This document shows, in pieces, positions 9,266-18,922 of a stretch of 64,000 bases of DNA. Below the pieces are notes generated by a model that saw nothing but the letters and a program-made list of their open reading frames with translations, ran no database searches and was not told where the DNA came from. The position numbers were made by a program, and so were the translations under genes. Numbering within the stretch: the stretch's first letter is position 1; the number at the start of each line of letters is the position of its first letter. Source of the stretch: Cyclonatronum proteinivorum (GTDB lineage: Bacteria; Bacteroidota; Rhodothermia; Balneolales; Cyclonatronaceae); NCBI RefSeq assembly GCF_003353065.1, contig NZ_CP027806.1, forward strand, positions 840,997-904,996. Reading direction: 5' to 3'.

Positions 9266-11164
9266 ATGGTAAAAAAAATGACATTCTATCACATTGTGAC
9301 TGCAGGGCTGAAAATTATTTTGGTAATGTACCTGTCATTATCGCTCTCAAGTTGTTCCCAAAAAACAGAGGCAAATCTTACGATAATTAGTTGCATTGAT
9401 CAGGACGGAGAGATTCTGACTGGAACTGCTGAGGTGCGTATCAATGGAGTACTGCATGAAATTGATTGTTCTGCTGTGAATACAATTTCATATAAAATAG
9501 CTGGCGATCGAATACCTTTACAGTTTTCAGGCGGAGAAATGCCAGGGTACGTTCTTATTTCACCCTCAGAAACTTTGCCTATAGGCGAAAGCGGGCTTGA
9601 AGTTGAACTTGGATTTCGTTCAACGGCAAATATGATTGAAATCGTAATAAATACATGTCTTGATGATAATGAGTTACCGGTAGATGATGTTTTGAAATTT
9701 ACTGTTGACGACAAAACGTACAACATCAATTGTCCGGATGGAAAAAGAATATTCGTTGAGAAAGATCAGTCTGAGTCTGACAGAGGTATTGAGTACGCAG
9801 TTGCAGGTGAAGGCTTTCGATATAGCGGTGATGGCTCGATCAGTTTTAGGGAGGATCAAAAACAGTATTATTTAACGCTAATGGTAGAGTCTGTTGCAAA
9901 CCTGTCAATTAACAATGCTCCCGATGCATATACAGTTGCCCTTAAAAACGAGAACGAAAACAGGACCTTGTTTTTTGAAGGTCAGGACTATTTTGAAGGT
10001 CTGCCAACAGGTAGATATTTACTTGAAATTGAAGCAGAAGGGTTCGAAACTCTGTCTGAAACGATTGAACTTGTGCGGGGAGATAATGCCATCACATTTG
10101 TATCCGCGCCAGTGATTGCCACAGGTATTATCAATTTTGATATAATACCAGAAACAGCCAATGTTAGTGTGACTTCGATAGCTACAGGCGAAGAATTCCC
10201 CGTTCAGTCAAACGATCAAAGTCTCGCTCTGCCCGTAGGTGACTACAGCTGGACAGCTGACGCCGATGATTATAAGTCTGAAAGCGGACAAATAGAATTA
10301 CGCAGAGGCGAAAGCAATTTAAATATAACGCTTCAGCCAATTGAAGTAATGGGTGAACTTGTAGTAGCAGTACGGCCGGCGAACGCAAATATAAGTGTAC
10401 GAAATACAAGTAATAATCAGATAATACAGCCGGGCACGAATGAGTTACTGCAGCTCACGCCCGGAGTGTATGAATACGATATTGAGTTAGCCGGTTTTAA
10501 TTCAAGAACAGGTACTGTCGAGATCAGGCCCGGGAGCGCATCCTCAATTACTGCTACACTAAGTGAGGTATCAATACTCAGCTTCATAGATGACATGCAA
10601 CAAGCTCGAAGTATCACAGATGCCTCAAGATTACTCAGAAGCAAACCCGCACAAGCGCCAGGTTTATCGGCTGAAAACAGACTTAGATATCATAATGAGC
10701 TGTACAGGCTTGCTGTAATATTATACGAAGGAGGAGATATACGAGATGCAGTTAATGTTTTTGAGTACCTGGTCTCAGAAGATAATGCCAATTTTCAGGC
10801 CAGGCTTGCATTGGGAAATCACCTGGTGAGAAGCGCTTCTAACTTAAACGAATTAACTGAAGCAAGAGAATTTATACGACCCATGTTTGGCAGTATGCGT
10901 TTTAATTACCCGCCAAATGACAGACAAAGGGTTGAACTAACTGCCAGATATTTTTATGCATTAAGTTATTATGAGCAAATACGTTTAACAACGGATACCG
11001 ACAGAATGGGAGTCGTTGCAAGACAAGCCATATCTCAGCTTAGGGATGTTCATGCGAGGTTTTCAGAGGTTGATAACCTGTCTTCAGATCTGCAAAACTA
11101 CAAAAATGATACTTTGAACCTCATTCAGGTTGTTGAAGCAGATATTCTCTTCGGGATTAATTAA
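9266..11164 (+). CDS. Lipoprotein with PEGA-like repeats and C-terminal TPR region
   Basis: This 632-aa protein starts with a signal peptide ending in a Leu-Ser-Ser-Cys30 lipobox. Residues about 40-280 are strand-rich. Two to three PEGA-like repeats follow (about 280-440), recognisable by the pattern of short beta domains with Arg-Gly-Glu and Pro-Gly turns. The C-terminal third (about 445-630) is helical with a TPR-like pattern. ATG 9266 and ATG 9278 are both possible starts. The PEGA domain is shared with the FHA protein upstream, suggesting the two periplasmic parts contact similar partners. A scaffold role is inference. Confidence 0.75.
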   Translation: MVKKMTFYHIVTAGLKIILVMYLSLSLSSCSQKTEANLTIISCIDQDGEILTGTAEVRINGVLHEIDCSAVNTISYKIAGDRIPLQFSGGEMPGYVLISPSETLPIGESGLEVELGFRSTANMIEIVINTCLDDNELPVDDVLKFTVDDKTYNINCPDGKRIFVEKDQSESDRGIEYAVAGEGFRYSGDGSISFREDQKQYYLTLMVESVANLSINNAPDAYTVALKNENENRTLFFEGQDYFEGLPTGRYLLEIEAEGFETLSETIELVRGDNAITFVSAPVIATGIINFDIIPETANVSVTSIATGEEFPVQSNDQSLALPVGDYSWTADADDYKSESGQIELRRGESNLNITLQPIEVMGELVVAVRPANANISVRNTSNNQIIQPGTNELLQLTPGVYEYDIELAGFNSRTGTVEIRPGSASSITATLSEVSILSFIDDMQQARSITDASRLLRSKPAQAPGLSAENRLRYHNELYRLAVILYEGGDIRDAVNVFEYLVSEDNANFQARLALGNHLVRSASNLNELTEAREFIRPMFGSMRFNYPPNDRQRVELTARYFYALSYYEQIRLTTDTDRMGVVARQAISQLRDVHARFSEVDNLSSDLQNYKNDTLNLIQVVEADILFGIN

Positions 11165-11177
11165 CAATTAGATTACC

Positions 11178-12944
11178 ATGAAAATTATTTTAAGCAATAT
11201 AATTATAATACTTCTTTTCATACCGGAGCTATCATCAGCGAGACAGGCGGTATCATTGCAAAATCAAACTGAGGGTGAAAGAGAAGTGAAGGCGGTGATT
11301 AATCCATCTAATGTAAATTTGTTTTCTTATGTTGCCGAACGTGACAACGCTCTGAATTTAGGGTACTTTCAGACAAGTGGTAATGGTTTTATCCCTGTTA
11401 TGTCACTATGCAGATATACAGAAACTGTTAGAGACGATATCGGCAGAGAAGAGGAAATCATTACGAATAAAAACTGTGATGATTTTAACTGGAGGCCGGT
11501 GTTGGATGAGAATGGCAGGTATTGGTTCTTATTCACATCAAGATCAGAAAACAGAATATATGCAGGTTATGTTGGCAAAAGTTTGGATTGTAGTACAGCT
11601 GAAGCCTGTAATTACTTCCCTTTAACCATAAGTCTGCCAAGAGGAGACGGTTCTCTGCTACGCCCGCAGTGGGCGGCTGACGGAACTGCTTTTATTTTCG
11701 AGTTCGGGGGTAACGTTTTTAAGGTTTCGGGTATCTTAAGTCCTGAGATGATGCAAGAACAGGAACTGCTCCCGATACTTTTTATTGAAAACGCAGCATA
11801 TCCTAATTGGTCACATAATCAGGAATTCATAGCATTTGAGAGAGATGGTGATATTCTTGTGTTTAATTATGGTTTGTTTCTGCGTGACAAATCACAAGAT
11901 CTTTACAGTGTAAATCAGAACTTGCCGGCGGATCGGGCTTTTGAAAAATCAAGACCTTTTTGGTCTTCTGATGGTGCACATCTTTCATATTTTGTGCCCG
12001 AAATAACGCAGTCGCATAATGCGTCAGAACAAGAGGATAATTTTAGCTGGAACATACTCATTAGAAGTTTGATTACTGAAGGAGAAGATTTTGGGTTTCG
12101 GCCACTAAACAGAGAGCGTTTTCAGGTTAGGGGAGTTTCGAGAGCGCGCGATACGCTCACAGGCCCAATGGTGGTGAATTTTTTAACGGGTGAAGACGAA
12201 CGTGTTTTCACAGGATTTGTAAACAACGATCCGGATAATAATTTCCCGGTAATTTTAAGATCCATACGTGCAGACGGGCGTCAGTTATCAACAACGATAT
12301 CAGATCGTAATCATTTCAATAATGATTATGTCGCAATGATGCCATCTGAAAATACCATACGTTTTATATACAGCTCGCAAATGGATGGTGAATTAAATCT
12401 TAATTTTGCAACTTGGGAATCACAAGATCATTCGTTTACAGCTCCTTATACGTTCCAGAATGTTGGTCAAAGGGATGCACTCATCAGATCAGCCCTAATT
12501 CCGGGATATGGTCAACTGTTTAAAGGTCAGCAAATAAAAGGATATAGTCTGATGGCAGGGGCTGCAGTGCTCACCGGGGCAGGTATCTATTTCGGTTTGG
12601 AGGCAAAAAACGCTTTAGACGAATACCAAAGGCAGCTTGATGCATTTAGGGATCTCCTTGTTGGTAATGAGGCAACAAGTGCTGAACTAATGGATGTAAG
12701 AAGGAAGCGTGACCTTGCACTTGATGATCAAAAACGTTTTAACAACCTTCAAACCTTATCACTTACTCTTTTAGCCGCTGTATATGTTTATAATTTATTT
12801 GATGCGCAGCAAGGGTTTCCAATATACAGACGTGTTTCAAGAGAAGGGGTTAAGAATCGTGTTACGCTTAACGCTGATTTGCTGACTTCCCAAAGTGGAT
12901 CAGTAATTTACCCTGGAGTACAAATCACTTTAAATGGATTGTAA
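11178..12944 (+). CDS. Secreted TolB-like beta-propeller protein with DUF5683-like C-terminus
   Basis: This is a 588-aa protein with an N-terminal signal peptide. The central part (about 40-430) has repeated strands with Trp-Ser-x-Asp-Gly and Ala-Asp-Gly-Thr turns typical of TolB/PD40 beta-propellers. After residue 430 comes a segment with Ile-Pro-Gly-Tyr-Gly-Gln followed by two hydrophobic helices, as in the DUF5683 family. The last part is probably near the membrane. It is 13 bases downstream of the PEGA lipoprotein and overlaps the next gene slightly. The function is unknown; propellers of this type usually bind proteins or peptidoglycan-linked partners in the periplasm. Confidence 0.75.
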   Translation: MKIILSNIIIILLFIPELSSARQAVSLQNQTEGEREVKAVINPSNVNLFSYVAERDNALNLGYFQTSGNGFIPVMSLCRYTETVRDDIGREEEIITNKNCDDFNWRPVLDENGRYWFLFTSRSENRIYAGYVGKSLDCSTAEACNYFPLTISLPRGDGSLLRPQWAADGTAFIFEFGGNVFKVSGILSPEMMQEQELLPILFIENAAYPNWSHNQEFIAFERDGDILVFNYGLFLRDKSQDLYSVNQNLPADRAFEKSRPFWSSDGAHLSYFVPEITQSHNASEQEDNFSWNILIRSLITEGEDFGFRPLNRERFQVRGVSRARDTLTGPMVVNFLTGEDERVFTGFVNNDPDNNFPVILRSIRADGRQLSTTISDRNHFNNDYVAMMPSENTIRFIYSSQMDGELNLNFATWESQDHSFTAPYTFQNVGQRDALIRSALIPGYGQLFKGQQIKGYSLMAGAAVLTGAGIYFGLEAKNALDEYQRQLDAFRDLLVGNEATSAELMDVRRKRDLALDDQKRFNNLQTLSLTLLAAVYVYNLFDAQQGFPIYRRVSREGVKNRVTLNADLLTSQSGSVIYPGVQITLNGL

Positions 12945-14241
12945 GAAAAGGTTTTTTATGCTGCAAATAAAAAACATAAAAAATGAATGTATAAAATGCT
13001 TTCAGCTATTTTTCATACTTGTATTGCTTGGTTTTATTCCGGGCAAAGAATGTTTTGCACACAATCGTGACATTATTTCTGAAATAAATAATGTCACAAA
13101 CAGTTCTTACGGATCCAGTGCAAGTAATAGTTTGGAAAAATTGCTTTCGTACGCTGAATTGTATAGGCTCTCGTATTATTACTTTCTTGAATTATCTCTG
13201 TACTATATCACGTCTGATTATGAAGATACAAACACAAATGAATTGCAGGTTGGCAAGAGAATGAATGCTTTCTTGAATAAGAATCAATCACATGACCTTG
13301 AGTTTCCTGCCAGCTGGTTTGTGGATTCTTCGGATATACCAAATTGCAGCAATGTTGAAAAGTATTTGTCTGCATATGTTTGTAGTATTTTTGCTCAATT
13401 GCATAGTAAAGATGATGTTATGGATTCAAACGAAATCCGTAAAATCCTCACGCAAATATCTTCAACAAGCAGAGCACAGTTGCTTGACGAAATAAATGAG
13501 GCATCCGATTTGTATTCTTTAGATACGCTATTGTCAAAATGGGCCGACATGTATCATGCATATTGGGTTGCATATTATCAATTGGCCAGAAAATACGCGT
13601 TTGAGATGCTAAATACAGTAGATTCATTTGAATATACGATAGCTGCATACGCTCTAAGAGAACTGACATTTTTTGAAAGCAAAAGCTATCAGGGTTCGGA
13701 TATATTGTATCAGATGGTTGTCAACCTTGGTAGGGTGTTCGCAACAAATTCAGCATGTGGGGAGACGGAAGAACAGTTGGTCACTGACATGTTATCAGAA
13801 TATCAGGCTATAGGACTGTCTTATGCTGTGGGTTATGCTTTGCACTATTGCAATGCGGACCGCATGTCAGGTTTATTTCTTACAAAACTTGAGCAACTAT
13901 TTAACCTCATGCGAGAAAGAAGTCAGTTCACCATGAATCAGCGTCAAACTATGTTGCAAGCCATTTATTTGCTTGATAAAAATCTTGCAGCTGAGCTGTT
14001 CCGTAATTATGTGCAGCGTATTAACGCATTAGATCAGGCTCAAAATGACCGGGTTGCTGCAGTTTTATTTAGTGCGCTGAATCTGTATCAGGAAAATGCA
14101 GATATGAGATCGGATTCTCGTCTGTTAATTGAGCGCTTATTGCGTACAAACCCGGAATTTGGCCGTCTGTTTTTAGTATTACAGCTTGCAACCCTGCCAC
14201 CGGATGATGTTCCTAACCAAATTATCAGATACGAACAATGA
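12934..14241 (+). CDS. Uncharacterised secreted helical protein
   Basis: This protein of up to 435 residues is entirely unrecognised. A hydrophobic segment near the N-terminus ending before Ala-His-Asn looks like a signal peptide. ATG 12958 is an attractive alternative start because a purine-rich tract lies about six bases upstream and it gives a shorter, more normal signal peptide. The mature part is helical and may contain degenerate TPR-like repeats. The gene overlaps the beta-propeller gene before it and by four bases the peptide-binding protein after it, so it links the signalling genes and the transporter genes in one operon. Confidence 0.65.
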   Translation: MDCKKRFFMLQIKNIKNECIKCFQLFFILVLLGFIPGKECFAHNRDIISEINNVTNSSYGSSASNSLEKLLSYAELYRLSYYYFLELSLYYITSDYEDTNTNELQVGKRMNAFLNKNQSHDLEFPASWFVDSSDIPNCSNVEKYLSAYVCSIFAQLHSKDDVMDSNEIRKILTQISSTSRAQLLDEINEASDLYSLDTLLSKWADMYHAYWVAYYQLARKYAFEMLNTVDSFEYTIAAYALRELTFFESKSYQGSDILYQMVVNLGRVFATNSACGETEEQLVTDMLSEYQAIGLSYAVGYALHYCNADRMSGLFLTKLEQLFNLMRERSQFTMNQRQTMLQAIYLLDKNLAAELFRNYVQRINALDQAQNDRVAAVLFSALNLYQENADMRSDSRLLIERLLRTNPEFGRLFLVLQLATLPPDDVPNQIIRYEQ

Positions 14242-15815
14242 AAAAAAGTTACTTAAGCAAAGCACTACTACTTATTATTTTAGTCGTTTCTGCGCAAAGC
14301 CTTTTTGCACAACAAGGAACGCTTCGATATACTGAGGATGCCCAATTTGCCCGGCTTCATCCGTATGATAATGCGTCCGAAAGAGCAAATACCGCCAGAA
14401 TTTTCTCCCTGATATTTGAACCCCTTTTTACGTATGACTATAATTTAGAGCAGTTCGAATACGCCCTTGCGAAAGAAATACTTGTACAACAGCCGCGAAA
14501 GGTAGTTATCAGACTTAAAGATAATGTGAAATGGCATGATGGGAAAAATTTCTCAGCTGATGATGTCTATTTTACTTTCGATAAAGCCATGAATTTCAAC
14601 AGAAATGAAGCTGTTAGAAACAGACTGAGTGGCTTAATTGAAAACATCAATATATTAAGTGATGATCAGGTTGAGTTTGTTTTTAAGGAGGATGTAAGAG
14701 ATCCAAAAGCTGAATTAAGCTTTATTTGGATTGTGCCAAAGCACAGACTTGAGGGGGATAATGCAACAGATTTTATAAGAAATCCAATCGGTACCGGACC
14801 TTACAGAGTGTCTGAGTTTAATATGAGTGGTATTACTTTTGAGCATTTCCCTGATTATCACGGTACTATAAGAGATATAGGTAAAATTGTTCGCAGGCAG
14901 ACTATCGATCTTGATGCCCGAATAACAGAACTTCTTTCAAATGCTACTGATTTGCTCATAAATGTACCGGCAAATAGAGTTCGACAAATCGCTGAAAGAG
15001 GCATGCATAATCTCATCCCTTATCAGTCTTTTTCAATAAGTACGATTGCCTTCAATTACAGCAACAGCATGCTTGGAAACAGGAATGTGCGTGAAGCTAT
15101 GGTTCGGGGTTTTAATCGTGAGCGTGTTCTGAACACATGGTACAACGGCAGAGGGAGTTTAATTGGGGGGCCGCTTACTCCTGGCGCACCATTTTTTAAC
15201 CCCAATGTACAGCCTTTACCGTACGAACCAGCAAGAGCAAGGCAATTGCTTGCAGACGCCGGATTTTCAGATCGGAACAACGATGGGTTTTTGCAGGACG
15301 CCAACGGGAATCGGCTTCGTTTTTCAATGGTTGTACGCGATTTGGGTGCAAATACGAATGACCCAAGCCTGAGAAATGTCGTTCAGGATTTTATTGATGA
15401 AATGCGCAACATTGGAATTGAAATTCAAATTGTAAATCTCACCTATGACGATTTTCGCCAGAGGGTTTTTGAAAGCCGTGATTTTGATCTTGCTGTAATG
15501 GAAATCTTTTTTGATCCTACCTACGATATCTCCCCATTGTTTTTTAGTCGGTCAGTATTTTCTGAGTTTAATGTAACAGGATATAGTAATCGGGCTGTTG
15601 ATGCAAGATTCGAATCCTTCTTTAATTCAGAAAGCCGCAGTGAACGCATGGAGCTGATGAGTTCTATACAGGAGATAATTGCAAGAGACATTCCGTATAT
15701 CTTTATGTTTACCCTTGAGCGTAATGCTGCCATTAATCTGCGGTTTTATAATGTCAGGGTAGATCCGTTCTATTTCTTTAATGAAGTTAATTACTGGAGA
15801 GTGCAGGATTTATGA
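14238..15815 (+). CDS. Peptide ABC transporter substrate-binding protein (SBP family 5)
   Basis: This 525-aa protein has a cleavable signal peptide ending near Leu-Phe-Ala-Gln. It shows family-5 features: the Leu-Lys-Asp-Asn-Val-Lys-Trp-His-Asp-Gly segment followed by a Phe-Ser-Ala-Asp-Asp-Val strand at about residues 95-110, Gly-Thr-Gly-Pro-Tyr near 190, and a C-terminal lobe rich in Arg-Gln-Leu-Leu-Ala-Asp-Ala-Gly patterns. Such proteins bind oligopeptides, dipeptides or nickel in the periplasm and deliver them to a Dpp/Opp-type importer. The gene overlaps its neighbours on both sides by four bases, and two permeases and two ATPases follow. Substrate cannot be fixed from sequence; oligopeptides are most likely. 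Confidence 0.92.
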   Translation: MKKSYLSKALLLIILVVSAQSLFAQQGTLRYTEDAQFARLHPYDNASERANTARIFSLIFEPLFTYDYNLEQFEYALAKEILVQQPRKVVIRLKDNVKWHDGKNFSADDVYFTFDKAMNFNRNEAVRNRLSGLIENINILSDDQVEFVFKEDVRDPKAELSFIWIVPKHRLEGDNATDFIRNPIGTGPYRVSEFNMSGITFEHFPDYHGTIRDIGKIVRRQTIDLDARITELLSNATDLLINVPANRVRQIAERGMHNLIPYQSFSISTIAFNYSNSMLGNRNVREAMVRGFNRERVLNTWYNGRGSLIGGPLTPGAPFFNPNVQPLPYEPARARQLLADAGFSDRNNDGFLQDANGNRLRFSMVVRDLGANTNDPSLRNVVQDFIDEMRNIGIEIQIVNLTYDDFRQRVFESRDFDLAVMEIFFDPTYDISPLFFSRSVFSEFNVTGYSNRAVDARFESFFNSESRSERMELMSSIQEIIARDIPYIFMFTLERNAAINLRFYNVRVDPFYFFNEVNYWRVQDL

Positions 15816-16696
15816 GTCTTGCCAATAACTTTATTGCTAAAGTTATTCTTAAAGGTTTGCTTCAGCTCATTGCAGGCATCGTATTGCTGTGCCTGCTTAC
15901 AGCTTTTGTGCCCGATCACACAGCGCCAGGTTTTTGGGAGCGTTTTGTGAGCTATCTGAAAATTGTGTTCACTTTTCGGTTTTCCGAATCCTGGCTTTTA
16001 CCCTTTTCGGTATTTGAGCTGCTCAGTTATCATTTTAAAATCACTTTTGTGATACTGACGGTGAGCATTTTGTTTGTAATTTTGTTTGCAGTTCCGGCAG
16101 GTGTGCTCGCCGCCAAAAAGCAGGAAAGCGCACTCATGGCCTCGGTGTCTGCACTTTTGCATTGGCTGAGTTCTGTGCCCCTGCTTGTCTGGGGCGTGAT
16201 GCTGATGTTTGCCTGGTTTTCGTGGTTTTCGATCGTACCGACTTATGGGAACTTTGAGGATGCCGGTTTCACGGGTAAACTCTTTTTTTTGCTCCCTGTA
16301 GTTTTAGCGCTCTCCTTTGGGGACGGTACTTTTAGCGATGTGTACAACAAAGTAAGGTCAGAAACGGCTTCAATTATGGAGCAGCCCTGGATGAAAGCTG
16401 TAAAAGCGAGGCGAAGCAGCGAGACAAAACATCTTGTATCAAGGCTTACAGAGCCTGTGTTTCATGTGGTCAGCAGTAAACTTGTTTATCTCATTAGCGG
16501 CACCATTATTGTCGAGTTCATCTTCGACTGGCGGGGGCTCGGGTGGTTGTTATGGAGTCTGCTCACAGAAGAAGGAGCCAAAGATTACCCCGTTTTGATT
16601 GCCGTATATCTGGTTTTTCTGTCCATAATTGTTACTGTCAGTGTACTCCGGGAAATAGCTTCATTCCGGCTTAATCCTCAAAGAAGATACAGCTAA
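15812..16696 (+). CDS. Peptide ABC transporter permease, DppB/OppB type
   Basis: This 294-aa integral membrane protein has an N-terminal helix, a short loop and a block of five hydrophobic segments from about residue 80 onward, the usual plan of DppB/OppB permeases. The cytoplasmic coupling loop region with Glu-Gln-Pro-Trp-Met-Lys-Ala-Val-Lys-Ala-Arg is around residues 190-205 and is slightly divergent from the standard EAA motif. ATGA overlap with the binding-protein gene shows coupled translation. It pairs with the second permease to form the channel. Confidence 0.88.
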   Translation: MSLANNFIAKVILKGLLQLIAGIVLLCLLTAFVPDHTAPGFWERFVSYLKIVFTFRFSESWLLPFSVFELLSYHFKITFVILTVSILFVILFAVPAGVLAAKKQESALMASVSALLHWLSSVPLLVWGVMLMFAWFSWFSIVPTYGNFEDAGFTGKLFFLLPVVLALSFGDGTFSDVYNKVRSETASIMEQPWMKAVKARRSSETKHLVSRLTEPVFHVVSSKLVYLISGTIIVEFIFDWRGLGWLLWSLLTEEGAKDYPVLIAVYLVFLSIIVTVSVLREIASFRLNPQRRYS

Positions 16697-17871
16697 TGAA
16701 TACAGAGGCTCTGCGGGAATACTGGCGCATAGGCATTGGCGGAGCGATTGTTCTGATCCTGCTGGTTTCCAATATCATTGTACTGCTCTCGGGTGATGAT
16801 TTCATCAGGAGTGGGGAGCGGAATTTGCCTCCTAAGTCTTTATTGCTGCAGCGGGTAACCATGCAGTTTCCTTTGCATGAAGAAGTTTATGATCCCTGGG
16901 GAATGCTCATAATGAGTGATGAAGATGCGGAAGATGAAATCTTTGTCCGCAACCGACCCAATGTTAGAGCAACCATAGGTCAGGCGTATACTTTCAGGCC
17001 TAAACTTAAGAACGGTGCAAAAGCAGAACAGCTCGAGGCAGGAAGAGTACCGGCGGGTGCCTCCGTTGAAGAGGGCCGTTTTGTATGGAAACCCGACTCT
17101 TTGCAGGCAGGCCGTCATGAGATTGAACTGCGTATTACCATCAGGCATATGGATGAATCAACTACAAAAATGGTTACGTTTCCGGTATATGTAAGCAGTG
17201 AGGCGTTTTTTCTCGGGACTGATGAGCGCGGGCGATCCATGGTTCACTTGCTTATTTCCGGAACAAAGTGGCTGGTTTTACCGGGGCTGATTGCCTTACT
17301 CATTGCGCTTCCCGTCGGTTTGCTGCTTGGGGCCTTATCCGGATTTTATACCGGCATGGCGTCAAAAATACTGCAGGGACTTAACCTGCTGCTTGAAACG
17401 GTTCCGGCTTTGCTCCTCATTTTTCTGGCTGCTGTTATTTCAGGGTTTAATATTTACAGTACCATGATTGCAGCCGGTCTTGTACTGATGCCTGCATTTG
17501 CAGAGAGCATTCGTGCTGTGGTACAGCGTTTCAGGGAAATTCAGTTTGTGGAAAGTGCTGTTGAACTTGGCTTAAGCCCCAAAGTCGTACTGTGGCGTGA
17601 AATTATATGGGTTAACTGCAAAGGACTCATTTTCCCCTATATCCCCTATGTATTTGCTTTTGCGGTTATGGTTGAAGTAACCCTGAGCTACCTGGGGATT
17701 GGTGTGCAAATTCCGGAAACATCCTGGGGACTTGTACTCAATTCCGGCCGCGCGGCCCTGCTCGACGGCATGTATTGGGTTACCCTTTTTCCCGGACTGG
17801 CAATTGTGCTAACCATTTTTGGATTTTACGTGCTGGGCGATGGAATAGCAAGAAAATGCCAGCATAAATAA
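16696..17871 (+). CDS. Peptide ABC transporter permease, DppC/OppC type, with extra periplasmic domain
   Basis: This permease is 391 aa, about 100 longer than usual DppC/OppC proteins. After the first helix (about 11-32) comes a hydrophilic stretch of about 140 residues, then the conserved Gly-Thr-Asp-Glu-Arg-Gly-Arg-Ser segment that in normal family members lies soon after helix 1. The inserted region has the strand pattern and Phe-Arg-Pro-Lys / Phe-Val-Trp-Lys-Pro turns of an Ig- or cadherin-like domain (about 90-170) and would be periplasmic. The remaining five helices and coupling loop (Glu-Ser-Ala-Val-Glu-Leu-Gly-Leu) are intact. It overlaps the previous gene by one base. Confidence 0.88.
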   Translation: MNTEALREYWRIGIGGAIVLILLVSNIIVLLSGDDFIRSGERNLPPKSLLLQRVTMQFPLHEEVYDPWGMLIMSDEDAEDEIFVRNRPNVRATIGQAYTFRPKLKNGAKAEQLEAGRVPAGASVEEGRFVWKPDSLQAGRHEIELRITIRHMDESTTKMVTFPVYVSSEAFFLGTDERGRSMVHLLISGTKWLVLPGLIALLIALPVGLLLGALSGFYTGMASKILQGLNLLLETVPALLLIFLAAVISGFNIYSTMIAAGLVLMPAFAESIRAVVQRFREIQFVESAVELGLSPKVVLWREIIWVNCKGLIFPYIPYVFAFAVMVEVTLSYLGIGVQIPETSWGLVLNSGRAALLDGMYWVTLFPGLAIVLTIFGFYVLGDGIARKCQHK

Positions 17872-17878
17872 GGAAGCT

Positions 17879-18922
17879 ATGTATAAAGCAGTAGAAGTTC
17901 AGAATCTTTCTCTTGGCGTAAAAACCGGAAGCCGGTACACTGAAATTGCCGAAAATATTTCTTTCACACTCTACAAAAGGGAGAGACTTGGTATTGTCGG
18001 GGAATCAGGCAGCGGCAAAACCCAAACGGTGCTTTCCCTCTTGGGCCTTACGCACCCAAACATTAAACCCCTTTCAGGCCGGATTCTCTTTGAAGATAAT
18101 CTGGTTTGGGATGCTGCCTTTGCCGGAAAAAGAAGTGAGCGGAAAAAACTTGCAGCCCTTCGGGGGAATGATATTGGCATTATTTTTCAGGATGCACGGG
18201 CGAGTTTGCTTCCGCACCTGACCATTGAAGAGCAGGCCCGGGAAACCTGGCTCACCCTACGGCCAGAGATAGGGCTCATAGGTTTTGAGAGTCAGACCAC
18301 TTTCATCCTTCAAAAACTCGGCTTTTCGGATCCTAAAGCTATCCTTGCAAAGTATCCCGTGCAGCTCAGTGGGGGGCAGGCACAACGCGCTTATATCATG
18401 CTCGCCCTGCTTGGTCAGCCGACCGTGCTGATAGCTGACGAACCCACAAGTTCACTCGACCCCTATACATCCCGGCAGATTATTGAATTAATCCAGAAAT
18501 TCTATAAAGAACAGTATCTCAGCCTTATTATCATATCCCATGATTTGGCTGAAATCATGACCATCACCGACCGGATTATCGTGATGTACGCCGGGCGAAT
18601 CGTCGAAGAAATCCCGACCAAGGTACTGAAAGAAGGTGGGGAGCCATATCACCCCTACGCCCGTTTTTTGTTTTCGATGGCTACCGGCGAACTTTTCGGG
18701 CGCTTACGTGAGGCTGCGGCTGACAGTCCGGTTTTCCGGGAGGACTACCTCAACGGACATAAAAAAGCGGAGTCCGGCTGTCCGTATGCCTCAAGATGTG
18801 CTCTGAAAAAGACCCTGCCTGAAGATCTGCAGCGCAAGTGTACAACCAATATGCCTCCGCTAACAGATCGGGGCAACCAAAGAAAAGCTGCATGCTGGGG
18901 AGTTGGTGATGAAAAAGCCTGA
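17879..18922 (+). CDS. Peptide ABC transporter ATP-binding protein, DppD/OppD type
   Basis: This 347-aa ATPase has Walker A Gly-Glu-Ser-Gly-Ser-Gly-Lys-Thr (41-48), signature Leu-Ser-Gly-Gly-Gln (163-167), Walker B Ile-Ala-Asp-Glu-Pro (185-189) and switch His221. The C-terminus has the oligopeptide-transporter extension with conserved Cys-Pro-Tyr-Ala-Ser-Arg-Cys and a further Cys, which in relatives can bind an iron-sulfur cluster. It energises import together with the following ATPase. A purine-rich ribosome binding site (AGGAAG) precedes the ATG. Confidence 0.93.
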   Translation: MYKAVEVQNLSLGVKTGSRYTEIAENISFTLYKRERLGIVGESGSGKTQTVLSLLGLTHPNIKPLSGRILFEDNLVWDAAFAGKRSERKKLAALRGNDIGIIFQDARASLLPHLTIEEQARETWLTLRPEIGLIGFESQTTFILQKLGFSDPKAILAKYPVQLSGGQAQRAYIMLALLGQPTVLIADEPTSSLDPYTSRQIIELIQKFYKEQYLSLIIISHDLAEIMTITDRIIVMYAGRIVEEIPTKVLKEGGEPYHPYARFLFSMATGELFGRLREAAADSPVFREDYLNGHKKAESGCPYASRCALKKTLPEDLQRKCTTNMPPLTDRGNQRKAACWGVGDEKA

